Below are positions 31,765 to 40,426 of a stretch of DNA of 54,359 nucleotides, one piece after another. The notes under the pieces are model-generated. The model was not told the origin of the DNA and did no database searches. It saw only the letters and a program-made list of their open reading frames with translations. This DNA comes from a virus: IMG/VR virus record IMGVR_UViG_3300023296_000483, positions 1 through 54,359 of that record. One strand, 5' to 3'. A program made the translations under genes and the position numbers. The first letter of the stretch is position 1, and each line of letters starts with the position of its first letter.

Positions 31765-32335
31765 TTTACCAGACGTTGACATAGATACAGCCGACAGAAC
31801 AAAAGTTCTAGAGCATATTTCCTATGTCAACGCTTCTATCAATCGTGAAGGGAAAATGGTCAAGCACAATACTGGTATATACGTCACCGATATTGGCTTC
31901 GACCCCCGCACGAAAATGGCGGCGATTGATTATAAAGAAGCAGAAACCCTTGGCTATATCAAGCTTGATATTCTGAACGTGCATGTATATGAACTTGTGC
32001 GAGATGAAGAACACTTGAACGAGTTGATGGCACGTGAACCTAACTGGAAAAGAATATGGACTGACAAAGACTTTTGTGGTAAAATAATACATATTGGTAA
32101 CTACTTTGATTTACTTATCAAAATGAAACCAGATAGCGTAGCCCGAATGGCTATGTTTATATCAGTTATTCGTCCCGGAAAGAAACATCTTCAAGATAAA
32201 CCTTGGAAAGAAATATCACAAACGGTATGGGATAAGACAGACGATGGCTATGCATTTAAACATAGTCACGCAATCAGTTACGCAGAACTGGTTAAAGTGC
32301 ACATGAACTTGCTTGATGAAACTATTTCGGCTTGA
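31751..32335 (+). CDS. DnaE-finger-like protein of marine T4-like phages
   Basis: 194 residues from ATG 31751. FDLPDVDIDTADRTKVLEHI, then KHNTGIYVTDIGF, GYIKLDILNVHVYE, and later DGYAFKHSHAISYAELVKV recall the active-site and finger segments of bacterial DNA polymerase III alpha. The domain is far too short to be a polymerase. It looks like a repurposed fragment, also seen (from memory) in cyanophages. Confidence 0.6.
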   Translation: MAHFDLPDVDIDTADRTKVLEHISYVNASINREGKMVKHNTGIYVTDIGFDPRTKMAAIDYKEAETLGYIKLDILNVHVYELVRDEEHLNELMAREPNWKRIWTDKDFCGKIIHIGNYFDLLIKMKPDSVARMAMFISVIRPGKKHLQDKPWKEISQTVWDKTDDGYAFKHSHAISYAELVKVHMNLLDETISA

Positions 32336-32705
32336 CACGGCGCACCAGCTGAATGTTGGTGCGTTTAATACGCTTTGATGATATTTCGGATAGACTTACG
32401 TATGGACCGTTGATAATGTCACAGTCCTTGCTATTCATAGTTACTAGAACGTCTTTAAAATCCCATAGATTCTTGAGAAAGATATTTATTGGGATTTGAC
32501 GATTCGATTCCCACCACCAAGTATCGCCCAGTTCGATAAACGATGTCTTTTCTTCCATAGATTTAATCTTGGAATAATCATATAATGATGTTATCATCTT
32601 ATCCTTATTTTGAATAATACCGATGAACTCATTCCCGCCATAGGTTATATGACTGATAAATGGATACTTTTTTGCGATTTTAGCGAATAGATTTGCATCT
32701 TCCAT
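32322..32705 (-). CDS. Protein conserved in marine T4-like phages, unknown function
   Basis: 127 residues. SFIELGDTWWWESNRQIPIN followed by IFLKNLWDFKD, and the C-terminal KRIKRTNIQLVRRVKPK, match a remembered marine T4-like protein without function. Tail to tail with the gene at 31751, overlapping 14 bp. Confidence 0.7.
   Translation of the reverse strand: MEDANLFAKIAKKYPFISHITYGGNEFIGIIQNKDKMITSLYDYSKIKSMEEKTSFIELGDTWWWESNRQIPINIFLKNLWDFKDVLVTMNSKDCDIINGPYVSLSEISSKRIKRTNIQLVRRVKPK
32341..32366 (+). terminator. Hairpin terminator between convergent genes
   Basis: CGCACCA (32341-32347) and TGGTGCG (32357-32363) with a 9-nt loop, followed by TTT. It lies inside the 3' end of the minus-strand gene. 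Confidence 0.5.
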
Positions 32706-32721
32706 AGGTTTATTTAGTGTA

Positions 32722-33246
32722 TCACATCAGATGCAATTTAAATGTACCATTGTCGTTATCATATCGTATGTGCTGTCTGTCCAGCATCTTTGCATATAGT
32801 CTCTGTCTATTTGGTTCGTCAGCCTCAAACCTTATATATGTTGGCTGATAGCCATAAGCAAAGTCTTTCAATATTCTAAGTACCGTGGAGAAAATAATGA
32901 AGTTCTCACCATCGCCGGTTACCTCGTAACTTTCACCGGTAGTAAACGTAGCATCCCAATCTCCTTCATTCGTTTCGGAGAACACTACTATTATTTCCTG
33001 ACCTTTCGGGGTGTGGAAGTAGGCACTAACCTCGCCGTCATTATTTGTATCGCCCCATTCCCATCGTAAAACCTTATCGTGAAGTTCGGTCAGTACGTTT
33101 TCTTTTATTCTTTTTTTAGGGTTGACGAAGCCATTATCGGCATTGATGAGCGTATCATCAATCTTATTCCAATCAGCTTGCATCATTGGGCTATCCTTTT
33201 CGGATTTCTGTTGGGCTATTGCGGCGATAATCTCAAATGCTTTCAT
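32722..33246 (-). CDS. Hypothetical protein
   Basis: 174 residues from ATG 33246, chosen over the longer frame (33303) because the start sits 5 nt after a TAAATA box. The N-terminus MKAFEIIAAIAQQKSEKDSP resembles the KxxE(I/L)L openings of the internal proteins at 43-46 kb. The middle is beta-rich (SAYFHTPKGQEIIVVFSETN). Confidence 0.65.
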   Translation of the reverse strand: MKAFEIIAAIAQQKSEKDSPMMQADWNKIDDTLINADNGFVNPKKRIKENVLTELHDKVLRWEWGDTNNDGEVSAYFHTPKGQEIIVVFSETNEGDWDATFTTGESYEVTGDGENFIIFSTVLRILKDFAYGYQPTYIRFEADEPNRQRLYAKMLDRQHIRYDNDNGTFKLHLM

Positions 33247-33250
33247 ACGA

Positions 33251-33267
33251 GTATTTAGTATAAATAC
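33251..33267. promoter_or_regulatory. Palindromic divergent late promoter, leaderless on both sides
   Basis: GTATTTA-GTA-TAAATAC: 7-bp arms around GTA. It gives a TAAATA box 5 nt before the minus-strand ATG (33246) and 4 nt before the plus-strand ATG (33271). The intergenic space is 24 bp. Confidence 0.65.
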
Positions 33268-33270
33268 CAT

Positions 33271-34032
33271 ATGAATAAACAATACATTTACCTTTACAAA
33301 CAAACTATGGATATCAATCTAACTACCAGTGTATTGACAGCAGGGAGACAGGAAAACGTGTATAGTAGAAATATGACATTGTATAGAGGAATCGATAACA
33401 CCGTTTCCTTCAACTTTAGAAACAACGACCAAAAGAAGGTGAATATGTTAGATAAGGTAATCACTTTTAATATTATCGATAACGAAAGCCATATTACACA
33501 CCTTACCCGACCGATGACACTTGAAGATGGTCCGAATGGTATAGCCAAGTTGGTTATCAGTGAATCCGACTTACTTGATATTAATGAGCAGTATTACACG
33601 TGGAGTGTTAAAGTGGTGGACGGCGAAAACGTTCAGCACGTAGCGTATACCGACGACAACTATAGTGCAGCAGGTCAGTTACAAGTTAAGCACGGTGTAT
33701 TTCCAGAGTTTCGTGAAAGTGTGTCATTAGCATTCACTGGCGGCACAGTAACATCAGCAGCACAAGCATATCCACGTTTGAACAATAATAATAACGCACT
33801 TCATACCGCACAGTTCTATTTCACTGAGCCATATACGGGAAGCGTGACTATTCAAGGAACAATGGACGATGTTGCTAACCAAACCACATTCAACTGGGTT
33901 GATATTAATACGGTGAGTTATACTGCACAGACGGGTAATGCTTATGTTAACTGGACTGGTGTTTTTAGTGCTATTAGATTCGTTAAGGCAGATACAACCA
34001 ATACGGTATCCAGCGTTCTTTATAGGCATTAA
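33271..34032 (+). CDS. Probable virion/baseplate-type protein
   Basis: 253 residues, beta-rich. FNFRNNDQKKVNMLDKVITF, HLTRPMTLEDGPNGIAKLVI and YYTWSVKVVDGENVQHVAYT look like the Ig-like sandwich repeats of phage structural proteins. The Thr/Asn-rich second half includes a FTEPYTGSVTIQGTMDDV module. Leaderless late start suggests late expression. Confidence 0.6.
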   Translation: MNKQYIYLYKQTMDINLTTSVLTAGRQENVYSRNMTLYRGIDNTVSFNFRNNDQKKVNMLDKVITFNIIDNESHITHLTRPMTLEDGPNGIAKLVISESDLLDINEQYYTWSVKVVDGENVQHVAYTDDNYSAAGQLQVKHGVFPEFRESVSLAFTGGTVTSAAQAYPRLNNNNNALHTAQFYFTEPYTGSVTIQGTMDDVANQTTFNWVDINTVSYTAQTGNAYVNWTGVFSAIRFVKADTTNTVSSVLYRH

Positions 34033-34037
34033 ATAAT

Positions 34038-34391
34038 ATGCGATTGTATGAGTTTGAGAATCACACTATATTATGGCACGGAACTTCTTCAGATGTGAAA
34101 TCTAAAGGTCTTCGTATGGGTGGTAGGCTAAATGGCGTTTATCTTACAGATAACCCCGACCTTGCTTTTGAATACGCGATGACTGATGCTGAAAGAACTG
34201 GCAGTGATGTTATATATCTATTGAGTATTGATATTACCCAACTTGATATGAGTTTGATGCAACCAGACGACGACCATACAAACTCTGCTAATGATTGGGT
34301 TGAAAGCTTGTCCGAGACAGACCAGTGTGTTTATTACGGGGATATTCCTTCTTCTGCGATAAACGTTGAACAAGTTGATGAGGTAGATTAA
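34038..34391 (+). CDS. ADP-ribosyltransferase-like small protein
   Basis: 117 residues. ILWHGTSSDVKSKGLRMGGR and NGVYLTDNPDLAFEYA follow the HGT...GL...VYLT...A pattern of ART/KptA-like folds; a Gly-rich loop and an acidic end complete it. The N-terminus MRLYEFENH resembles MRLFEF at 45756. T4 packages mono-ADP-ribosyltransferases in its head, so an injected enzyme is possible. Activity not proven. Confidence 0.5.
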   Translation: MRLYEFENHTILWHGTSSDVKSKGLRMGGRLNGVYLTDNPDLAFEYAMTDAERTGSDVIYLLSIDITQLDMSLMQPDDDHTNSANDWVESLSETDQCVYYGDIPSSAINVEQVDEVD

Positions 34392-34397
34392 TAGAGT

Positions 34398-35036
34398 ATG
34401 AAGTATGTAGGATTTGGTTGCTCTTGGATGTATGGTTCAGAGCTTGTACCGCCTAATGCAACCACGTGGCACGACACAATAAAATATCAACACGATAAAT
34501 GTTTCCTTGGATTACTTGGACCAAACGAAAACTTAGCACACCCCGGCGGAACAATGAAGTCAATGTTTTATGCGTTTATGAACCATGCCGAGACAGCATC
34601 CCCTGATACATTCTATGTGTTCGCATTCACCGACCCATCCCGTGAAAGCTGGTACGATAGCACTGACCGTGAATGGAAACATTCATCTTGGATAACAAAC
34701 GGAACAAATGCAAATAATGTAAATCGTTTCGATAACTCGTATAAAGATTATGTTACACATACGTGGTCAGAAGAATATGAACGTATGCAATATGTAACAA
34801 TGGCATCAGCTATGATGAACACGGCGAAAGCAAAAGGTTTCAAATATATTGGCTTCAATTCGTTGCCCGCTTATTCAATCAATGATAAAAATATGTTTTG
34901 GTCAGGCACTTGTATGAAAGACCATCTATTGCCCAATCATTTCGCAAGTGGCGGGCATCCGAATGAAGAAGGTCATATATGGATAGCCGAAAGAGTAAAA
35001 GAATTTATAGACACGGCTTACCCCAATTTGATATAA
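34398..35036 (+). CDS. SGNH/GDSL-like hydrolase
   Basis: 212 residues. MKYVGFGCSWMYGSELVP carries the GCSW block; TFYVFAFTDPSRESW the next; GGHPNEEGHIWIAE the terminal His block. Clearly related to 24519. Possibly an esterase acting on glycans. Confidence 0.65.
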   Translation: MKYVGFGCSWMYGSELVPPNATTWHDTIKYQHDKCFLGLLGPNENLAHPGGTMKSMFYAFMNHAETASPDTFYVFAFTDPSRESWYDSTDREWKHSSWITNGTNANNVNRFDNSYKDYVTHTWSEEYERMQYVTMASAMMNTAKAKGFKYIGFNSLPAYSINDKNMFWSGTCMKDHLLPNHFASGGHPNEEGHIWIAERVKEFIDTAYPNLI

Positions 35037-35037
35037 T
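35032..35037 (+). promoter_or_regulatory. TATAAT box 5 nt before the primase start
   Basis: GATATAATATACTATG: TATAAT, 5 nt, ATG at 35043. No clear -35 hexamer. Confidence 0.4.
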
Positions 35038-35042
35038 ATACT

Positions 35043-36080
35043 ATGAATAAAATTCAAGATGCCGTATCGTCTGCTTGGACAATGGGGCGCAAAACACGTA
35101 AATCCAGTAAAGGTTGGATCACGTCAAATGGCGTGTGTTGTGTCCATAACGGGGAAACTCCTGACAAACGAGGTCGGGGTGGACTAATCCTTAATGGCGA
35201 TATGGTATCATATCATTGCTTTAACTGCAACTTTAAGACTGGTTGGCAACCCGGATGGCATCTTAGTTACAAGATGCGGAAGTTTATGTCTTGGATTGGT
35301 ATCGACGAAGGCGTAATTAAGCGATTAGTTTTTGAATCAATGCGCATTCGTGACGAAGAGGGTGTTGTTGAAACCGATAAGGAAGAAATCAATATTCACT
35401 TTGAACCGGAACCGTTGCCAGAAAAGGCGAAACGCATTGAAGAACTATTGACATTTTATGCTATCGCCGACTTTGAAACAATACCCGACGATTTAATGGA
35501 TGTTGTTGCATACGCAGTTGAAAAACGTGGACTCACACACGAACAAGTTTCTGATATGTATTGGACACCTGAAAAAGTTTCCATAGCACAAAAAATGAAT
35601 CGCCGACTTATTATCCCGTATAAGTGGAATAATGAAATCATCGGATATACTGCTCGTTGTATTGATGACAACAAGCAAATGAAATATTACAACAAATCGG
35701 ATTCCAACTATGTATTCAATACTGACGCACAGATGCCCGATGCAAAAGTTGTGCTTGTTACCGAGGGTCCATTTGATGCTTTGGCTATTAACGGGGTGGC
35801 GATGCTTGGTAATGAAGTTAGTGAAACAAAAGCGGAAATCATCGATATGCTAAACCGAGAAGTTATAGTGGTGCCAGATCGGGGCGCACCGGGACAAAAG
35901 CTTGTAGACGTGGCATTGGAATGTGGCTGGAATGTAAGCTTTCCAGATTGGGAAGACCCCGATATCGATGATGTCAATGCCGCTGTATGTAAGTATGGAA
36001 AACTATATACATTCCAGCATATTATGGCACATAAGTATGATACGAGATTGAAGATTGAATTGACGAGGAAGAAGTATTGA
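35043..36080 (+). CDS. 61: DNA primase (gp61-like)
   Basis: 345 residues. An N-terminal zinc ribbon (GVCCVHNGE, then YHCFNCNFKTGW) resembles the template-recognition module. The catalytic TOPRIM core has VVLVTEGPFDALAINGVAML near residue 240, then NREVIVVPDRGAPGQKLV and SFPDWEDPDIDDVNAAVCK with the acidic metal ligands. It synthesises primers for lagging-strand replication with the helicase just downstream; the two genes overlap by 4 bp. Confidence 0.88.
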   Translation: MNKIQDAVSSAWTMGRKTRKSSKGWITSNGVCCVHNGETPDKRGRGGLILNGDMVSYHCFNCNFKTGWQPGWHLSYKMRKFMSWIGIDEGVIKRLVFESMRIRDEEGVVETDKEEINIHFEPEPLPEKAKRIEELLTFYAIADFETIPDDLMDVVAYAVEKRGLTHEQVSDMYWTPEKVSIAQKMNRRLIIPYKWNNEIIGYTARCIDDNKQMKYYNKSDSNYVFNTDAQMPDAKVVLVTEGPFDALAINGVAMLGNEVSETKAEIIDMLNREVIVVPDRGAPGQKLVDVALECGWNVSFPDWEDPDIDDVNAAVCKYGKLYTFQHIMAHKYDTRLKIELTRKKY

Positions 36081-37477
36081 GCGAATATACACCAGATTTA
36101 CAACGACTATTTTTAGAAATGATGCTAGAAGATGCACAAAGTTATGTGCGAGTACAAGATATTTACAATGTAAGCAACTTTGATAGATCATTGCGCAAGG
36201 CTGCTGAGTTTATGGCTGAACACGCAGAGGCGCATAGCACACTGCCTACCAGAGAACAAATCAAAGCTAAGACCGGAACACAATTAGAACCCGTTCCAGA
36301 ACTAACAGAGGAACATTACGATTGGTTTTTGAAGGAATTTGAAGGATTCACTAAATTTAGCGAGTTGAATCGTGCTATCTTGACAGCAGCAGATATGATT
36401 GAAAAGCAAGAATACGAGCCAATCGAAAAGCTAATTAAAGACGCAGTGCAAATATCATTGACTAAGGATATTGGGACGGATTATTTTGATAATCCCCGCG
36501 CCCGCCTACTGAAGTTGAGAGATAGCAATGGACAAAATTCTACGGGCTGGCCGACGCTTGACCGTCGCCTATATGGCGGATTTAACAAAGGTGAACTAAA
36601 CATTTTCGCTGGTGGATCAGGATCGGGGAAGTCACTGTTTATGCAGAATATTGCCGTGAACTGGGTATTTAATGGTTTGAATGGCGTGTATATATCGCTG
36701 GAATTGGCTGAAGAGCTATGTGCGATGCGTATTGATAGTATGGTCACTGGCACACATTCGCGTGAAATCTTCAGGAACCTCGATGACGTTGAGTGGAAAG
36801 TTAAGAGTGCGGGTACGAAATCAGGTAGTCTTCAGATCAAATATATGCCATCGCAAAGCACTGTCAACAATATGCGTTCGTATCTTAAAGAGTTGCAAGT
36901 AAGAACGGGACGAAAGATTGACTTCCTTATGGTTGACTATCTTGATTTGTTGATGCCGGTTTCTGCAAAGGTATCTCCTAGTGACTTGTTTGTTAAGGAC
37001 AAGTATGTGTCGGAAGAATTGCGCAACTTTGCCAAGGAACTTGATATATTATTTGTTACGGCATCCCAGCTAAACCGCACGGCGGTCGATGAAGTTGAAT
37101 TCGATCATTCGATGATTTCGGGCGGTATTTCAAAGATTAATACGGCGGACAACCTGTTTGGTATTCGTACCACACGCAAAATGCGAGAACTAGGACGCTA
37201 TCAAATCCAGCTTATGAAGACAAGATCATCGGGTGGTGTTGGGCAAACGATTGACCTTGGGTTTGATACCGAAACACTTCGCATTACTGACATAGGCGAG
37301 GAAGCTCAAGTCCTCGGAACCGAGCCGTCCAGTGACATCATGCAACGTATTAAAACCCGTCAAGAAGGCAACGAGGACAATGATGAACCTACGTTAATAG
37401 AACCAATGCATGTCAAAGCGGATGTTCAGTCATCCAAACTTACAGATATGCTGCAAGCGCTGAGTGGAAAAAGTTAA
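36077..37477 (+). CDS. 41: Replicative DNA helicase (gp41/DnaB-type)
   Basis: 466 residues. The RecA-like domain has Walker A FAGGSGSGKSLFMQ near residues 178-190, KIDFLMVDYLDLLMP as Walker B, and a glutamine-type sensor in FVTASQLNRTA. It is a hexameric 5'-3' helicase and partner of the primase. The start is TTG at 36077, overlapping the primase stop (TTGA), so translation is probably coupled. Unlike terL, uvsX, uvsW and nrdA, it carries no intein in its P-loop. Confidence 0.92.
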   Translation: MSEYTPDLQRLFLEMMLEDAQSYVRVQDIYNVSNFDRSLRKAAEFMAEHAEAHSTLPTREQIKAKTGTQLEPVPELTEEHYDWFLKEFEGFTKFSELNRAILTAADMIEKQEYEPIEKLIKDAVQISLTKDIGTDYFDNPRARLLKLRDSNGQNSTGWPTLDRRLYGGFNKGELNIFAGGSGSGKSLFMQNIAVNWVFNGLNGVYISLELAEELCAMRIDSMVTGTHSREIFRNLDDVEWKVKSAGTKSGSLQIKYMPSQSTVNNMRSYLKELQVRTGRKIDFLMVDYLDLLMPVSAKVSPSDLFVKDKYVSEELRNFAKELDILFVTASQLNRTAVDEVEFDHSMISGGISKINTADNLFGIRTTRKMRELGRYQIQLMKTRSSGGVGQTIDLGFDTETLRITDIGEEAQVLGTEPSSDIMQRIKTRQEGNEDNDEPTLIEPMHVKADVQSSKLTDMLQALSGKS

Positions 37478-37605
37478 TGATAGCCCCTAAATGTTTTGCT
37501 CCATGGACTAATATTGATATATCCCCGTCTGGTGAAATTTCACCATGGCATAGTGGATGTATCCGTTGTAAGATTGAAGAAGATCAAGAGCCGACAGAAT
37601 GGTGA
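37477..37605 (+). CDS. 42-residue ORF resembling a SPASM-type Cys motif
   Basis: MIAPKCFAPWTNIDISPSGE, then CIRCK, ending QEPTEW. CxxPWxxxxIxxxGxxxP is a common opening of the auxiliary-cluster region of radical SAM proteins, and GCIRC recalls its closing pair. The ATG overlaps the helicase stop. It may be a remnant of a radical SAM gene or a real small metal-binding protein. The 100 bases after it hold no convincing gene. Confidence 0.35.
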   Translation: MIAPKCFAPWTNIDISPSGEISPWHSGCIRCKIEEDQEPTEW

Positions 37606-37704
37606 CGGTGTACAAGAAGCAGAACCGATGGAACCGATGAAGATAAACGACGATACAAAGCGTCAAGAACTCAAAGATATGATATCGAAGTTGAACCGAT
37701 AACG

Positions 37705-38547
37705 ATGGACACAATAAAAGTAAGACTTAGCACTCGCAATGATTACGAGACTACCTGTGATTTCAACTTTAGGCTAGAGAGTAACCACTTCGTGAAAAAG
37801 TGGTTATCAAGATACAAAGAAGCACAACAGCGTGGGTATCCGATAAGCGAGCCGGATGCATTCTACAACCTCAATATGGATTGGTCTGAAAATCGTATAT
37901 TGGATAATATAAATGAGTTGATTAGGCAGATGCCTAATATGTTTGGTGGCGTCGAACTAGGCAGCACCGACGATCAAGACACCCTAAATCACATCCATAG
38001 CGTATTTGAGATTTACCATGGTAGCTTAGACGCATGGCAAGGAAGTGGATTGACATTAGAGGAACAGCAAAGACTGAGCAAGGTAAACCAACTCGTACAT
38101 CGTGCAGAGAACTTTGGTGCCGACAAAAGAATCAGGGTTGTGTGGTTTGATTTACCAAAAACAAAGACCTATGACATCGAAGATTATAAGCTGTTCCAAA
38201 ACACCAAAGAGTTCGGCGGTGTATACGTTATGTATGCAGACGTGGGTAAGAACGTTGAGAGTTTAGCAAAGGACAACGACGATCATCACCATGACTTTGT
38301 TCCTAACCTACACTATAGCTCCGATTTCATAATCAGCTTTTCAGATACTAAGGATAACTCAGCCTTGTATGAACAGTATAAGATAGATAACTCAGAGTAT
38401 TTTATAGACAAAGGTTACGATATTGGCGACCCTAGGCTAACCACGGGCAACATAAAGATAGCACAACTAGATTCCACACAGTCACAAGAAGACATCCTCG
38501 ACACATTATCAAAATACAATCATGTTCAGTCCGTATATGTTATTTGA
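37705..38547 (+). CDS. Hypothetical protein
   Basis: 280 residues, acidic, with FRLESNHFVKKWLSRYKEAQ, a His/Asp cluster NDDHHHDFVPNLHY and an ending TLSKYNHVQSVYVI. No family recognised. No ribosome-binding site near the ATG. Confidence 0.65.
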   Translation: MDTIKVRLSTRNDYETTCDFNFRLESNHFVKKWLSRYKEAQQRGYPISEPDAFYNLNMDWSENRILDNINELIRQMPNMFGGVELGSTDDQDTLNHIHSVFEIYHGSLDAWQGSGLTLEEQQRLSKVNQLVHRAENFGADKRIRVVWFDLPKTKTYDIEDYKLFQNTKEFGGVYVMYADVGKNVESLAKDNDDHHHDFVPNLHYSSDFIISFSDTKDNSALYEQYKIDNSEYFIDKGYDIGDPRLTTGNIKIAQLDSTQSQEDILDTLSKYNHVQSVYVI

Positions 38548-38575
38548 TTTTGTTTATATAAATGTTTGAAAGCCA

Positions 38576-38581
38576 TAAATA
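38576..38581 (+). promoter_or_regulatory. Late box, leaderless type
   Basis: CATAAATACTGTATG: box, 4 nt, ATG at 38586. This supports 38586 over an earlier in-frame ATG at 38562. Confidence 0.55.
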
Positions 38582-38585
38582 CTGT

Positions 38586-38825
38586 ATGCGTAAAAAAACA
38601 AGAAGCATCTTAGAAGAACTAGATCAACTAGCTACATCACGTGATAGAGTTCACGTATTGGAGAATCGTGCCACTAACATTATCGATTCGGCTATGAACC
38701 TTATCAATATGATTCACGAGAGTTACGATCAAGAAACAGCAGTAGATTTGGAGAAACGTCTTGTAAATGCTATACGCACACACGATCCAAAAAAGTTTAC
38801 ACGTGGTATAAGGAAAATGAAATGA
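38586..38825 (+). CDS. Small helical protein
   Basis: 79 residues, basic: SRDRVHVLENRATNIIDSAM and a long helix, ending THDPKKFTRGIRKMK. I recall similar proteins in cyanophages. Coupled to the next gene by ATGA. Confidence 0.65.
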   Translation: MRKKTRSILEELDQLATSRDRVHVLENRATNIIDSAMNLINMIHESYDQETAVDLEKRLVNAIRTHDPKKFTRGIRKMK

Positions 38826-39058
38826 GCGAAATGACAGACCTAATCGGCAAAATGGATGATATTATTAATGAAAATCCACAGTATGACAAAAACGATATGA
38901 TGAGCGAGCAGTGGGCAGATTTATCCGTGAAGCTAAGTGATTTCATTGATTTTTATATCAAGAACAAGCATAATATCAATTTACAATCTGATATCAACGA
39001 CGAAATTTATACATTGGATAGTATTAAAAGTTCGATTTCGAATAAGCTAAGTAGATAA
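38822..39058 (+). CDS. Small acidic helical protein
   Basis: 78 residues; MSEMTDLIGKMDDIINENPQ and DFYIKNKHNINLQS. No domain seen. It may form a complex with the basic upstream partner. Confidence 0.6.
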   Translation: MSEMTDLIGKMDDIINENPQYDKNDMMSEQWADLSVKLSDFIDFYIKNKHNINLQSDINDEIYTLDSIKSSISNKLSR

Positions 39059-39062
39059 TATT

Positions 39063-39857
39063 ATGGATTATGTATTTCCGAAGAATGATATTTTTGAAGG
39101 ACTAGAAGACAAATGGTTGGAACACCGCACCTTCACTAGTCTTGAAATCACAGACGACCGTAAACTAAAGTTTATCGGTGGTGAGTTACAGGAAGCACGT
39201 TATATTCGTATTCCTAGAAACGCTGCTGGGCATACTATGGCTGATATGGGCGAAACATTCTTCGAACATATGATCATGCTTCAACAATTACGGTACGAAA
39301 ATCCAGAAGCTGCCGCAAAGTACGCACAAGAAACCCTGAAGTTCTTTGACTTTAGTAACGTACGTAGTGGCGCAACCGACCTTCATAATATTGCATCTAT
39401 TATTATGAATCCATCCAAATTTGCAGATACCGTGGGTACTGGCGAAAATATCAATATTCCTGAACTAGCGTTTAAGCGTTACTTGCGTGACGTTAAGGCA
39501 GGAAATGCCAATCCCGGTTTAGACCGTCAGTTCTTCTTGAAGATGGAAAAGTCACTTGGTATTAAGAACGGTATTCTGAAACGTATGCGTCGTATTGCAC
39601 AAGATTATACGATGGCAACCCCTTCTGAGCGTAATATGATTGCGACACGACTGACACTGCATTTTCGTCAAGATAGACGATTTATGAGTGATATTTTCAA
39701 GCCTTGGAAAGAAACCACTAAAAATATGGTGCCAAGTTCTGAAACCGTAAAATCAGCAGAAAAACAAGGTCACAAAATCCCCGGATGGGTTAAAACCGCC
39801 GCCGCCATGGCTGGTGCTTATTATGTAGGGCATAAGCTTGGCAGTATTATGATGTAA
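39063..39857 (+). CDS. Hypothetical, possibly head-associated protein
   Basis: 264 residues, mostly helical. MLQQLRYENPEAAAKYAQET and MKRMRRIAQDY-like stretches (here LKRMRRIAQDYTMATPSE); the last 25 residues (WVKTAAAMAGAYYVGHKL) are small and hydrophobic. A membrane or scaffold contact is possible. Confidence 0.6.
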   Translation: MDYVFPKNDIFEGLEDKWLEHRTFTSLEITDDRKLKFIGGELQEARYIRIPRNAAGHTMADMGETFFEHMIMLQQLRYENPEAAAKYAQETLKFFDFSNVRSGATDLHNIASIIMNPSKFADTVGTGENINIPELAFKRYLRDVKAGNANPGLDRQFFLKMEKSLGIKNGILKRMRRIAQDYTMATPSERNMIATRLTLHFRQDRRFMSDIFKPWKETTKNMVPSSETVKSAEKQGHKIPGWVKTAAAMAGAYYVGHKLGSIMM

Positions 39858-39883
39858 AAAAATAAGTTTTTTGCTTATTTGCA

Positions 39884-39915
39884 TAAATAAAAGTAAGTGA
39901 AACGAAGTGTTTCAC
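39884..39915 (+). promoter_or_regulatory. Late box followed by 5' UTR hairpin
   Basis: ATAAATA (box 39884-39889), then GTGAAAC (39897-39903) and GTTTCAC (39909-39915) as a perfect 7-bp stem near the 5' end of the transcript. An AGGA lies before the ATG at 39947. A 5'-terminal hairpin could stabilise an abundant late mRNA. Upstream, AAATAAG/CTTATTT (39860-39880) may end the previous transcript. Confidence 0.5.
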
Positions 39916-39946
39916 AATATATATATTTTAGATAGGAATTAATAAA

Positions 39947-40354
39947 ATGGCAACAATCACACGTACAAATGGTGATGCATATGCAGTAGTATACAAGGAC
40001 ACGTCCGCTAAAGGCGCTGATCCAATCACAGCTGACGAAACAGTAATCTTTGAAGGTCCAGCACTTGACTTCTTCAAAGTTATCGTAGCAAACGGTTCTG
40101 ATACAGTAACCGACATTACTGGAGAAATGGGCGCAACTGAAGCAGTTGAAGATATTCTTCGCACGGTTCAAACAAAAGGTACTCTTGCTATGTACCAAGT
40201 TGAAGGTGACGCAACTGGTCAGATTTCAGTAGCTGTTTACCCAACAGGTGCTTGGACAGCAGCAGCACTTCAGACGGCAATTCGTGCTACAACGCCGAAC
40301 TCGCTTGACGTTTCTGGTGCGCTTGTAACAGCACCGGGCTTTGACCTAGCTTAA
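39947..40354 (+). CDS. Probable abundant structural protein
   Basis: 135 residues, Ala/Thr-rich beta protein (ADPITADETVIFEGPALDFF; VAVYPTGAWTAAALQTAIRA). Composition, own late promoter, 5' UTR hairpin and strong terminator suggest high late expression, such as a decoration or tail protein. No family recognised with certainty. Confidence 0.65.
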   Translation: MATITRTNGDAYAVVYKDTSAKGADPITADETVIFEGPALDFFKVIVANGSDTVTDITGEMGATEAVEDILRTVQTKGTLAMYQVEGDATGQISVAVYPTGAWTAAALQTAIRATTPNSLDVSGALVTAPGFDLA

Positions 40355-40371
40355 CTCTAACTATAACATGC

Positions 40372-40394
40372 AAAAATCCCATAATGGGATTTTT
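40372..40394 (+). terminator. Strong intrinsic terminator
   Basis: AAAAATCCC and GGGATTTTT pair over 9 bp around ATAAT, with further T-rich sequence after. It isolates the structural gene from the nuclease gene downstream. Confidence 0.8.
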
Positions 40395-40426
40395 GTTTGT
40401 TCATTTCAAAGAAGCAGATAAAATAT

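Noticed and set aside
36077-37477. Intein in the gp41 helicase
   Set aside because: The P-loop GGSGSGKS and Walker B are continuous; no intein blocks present.
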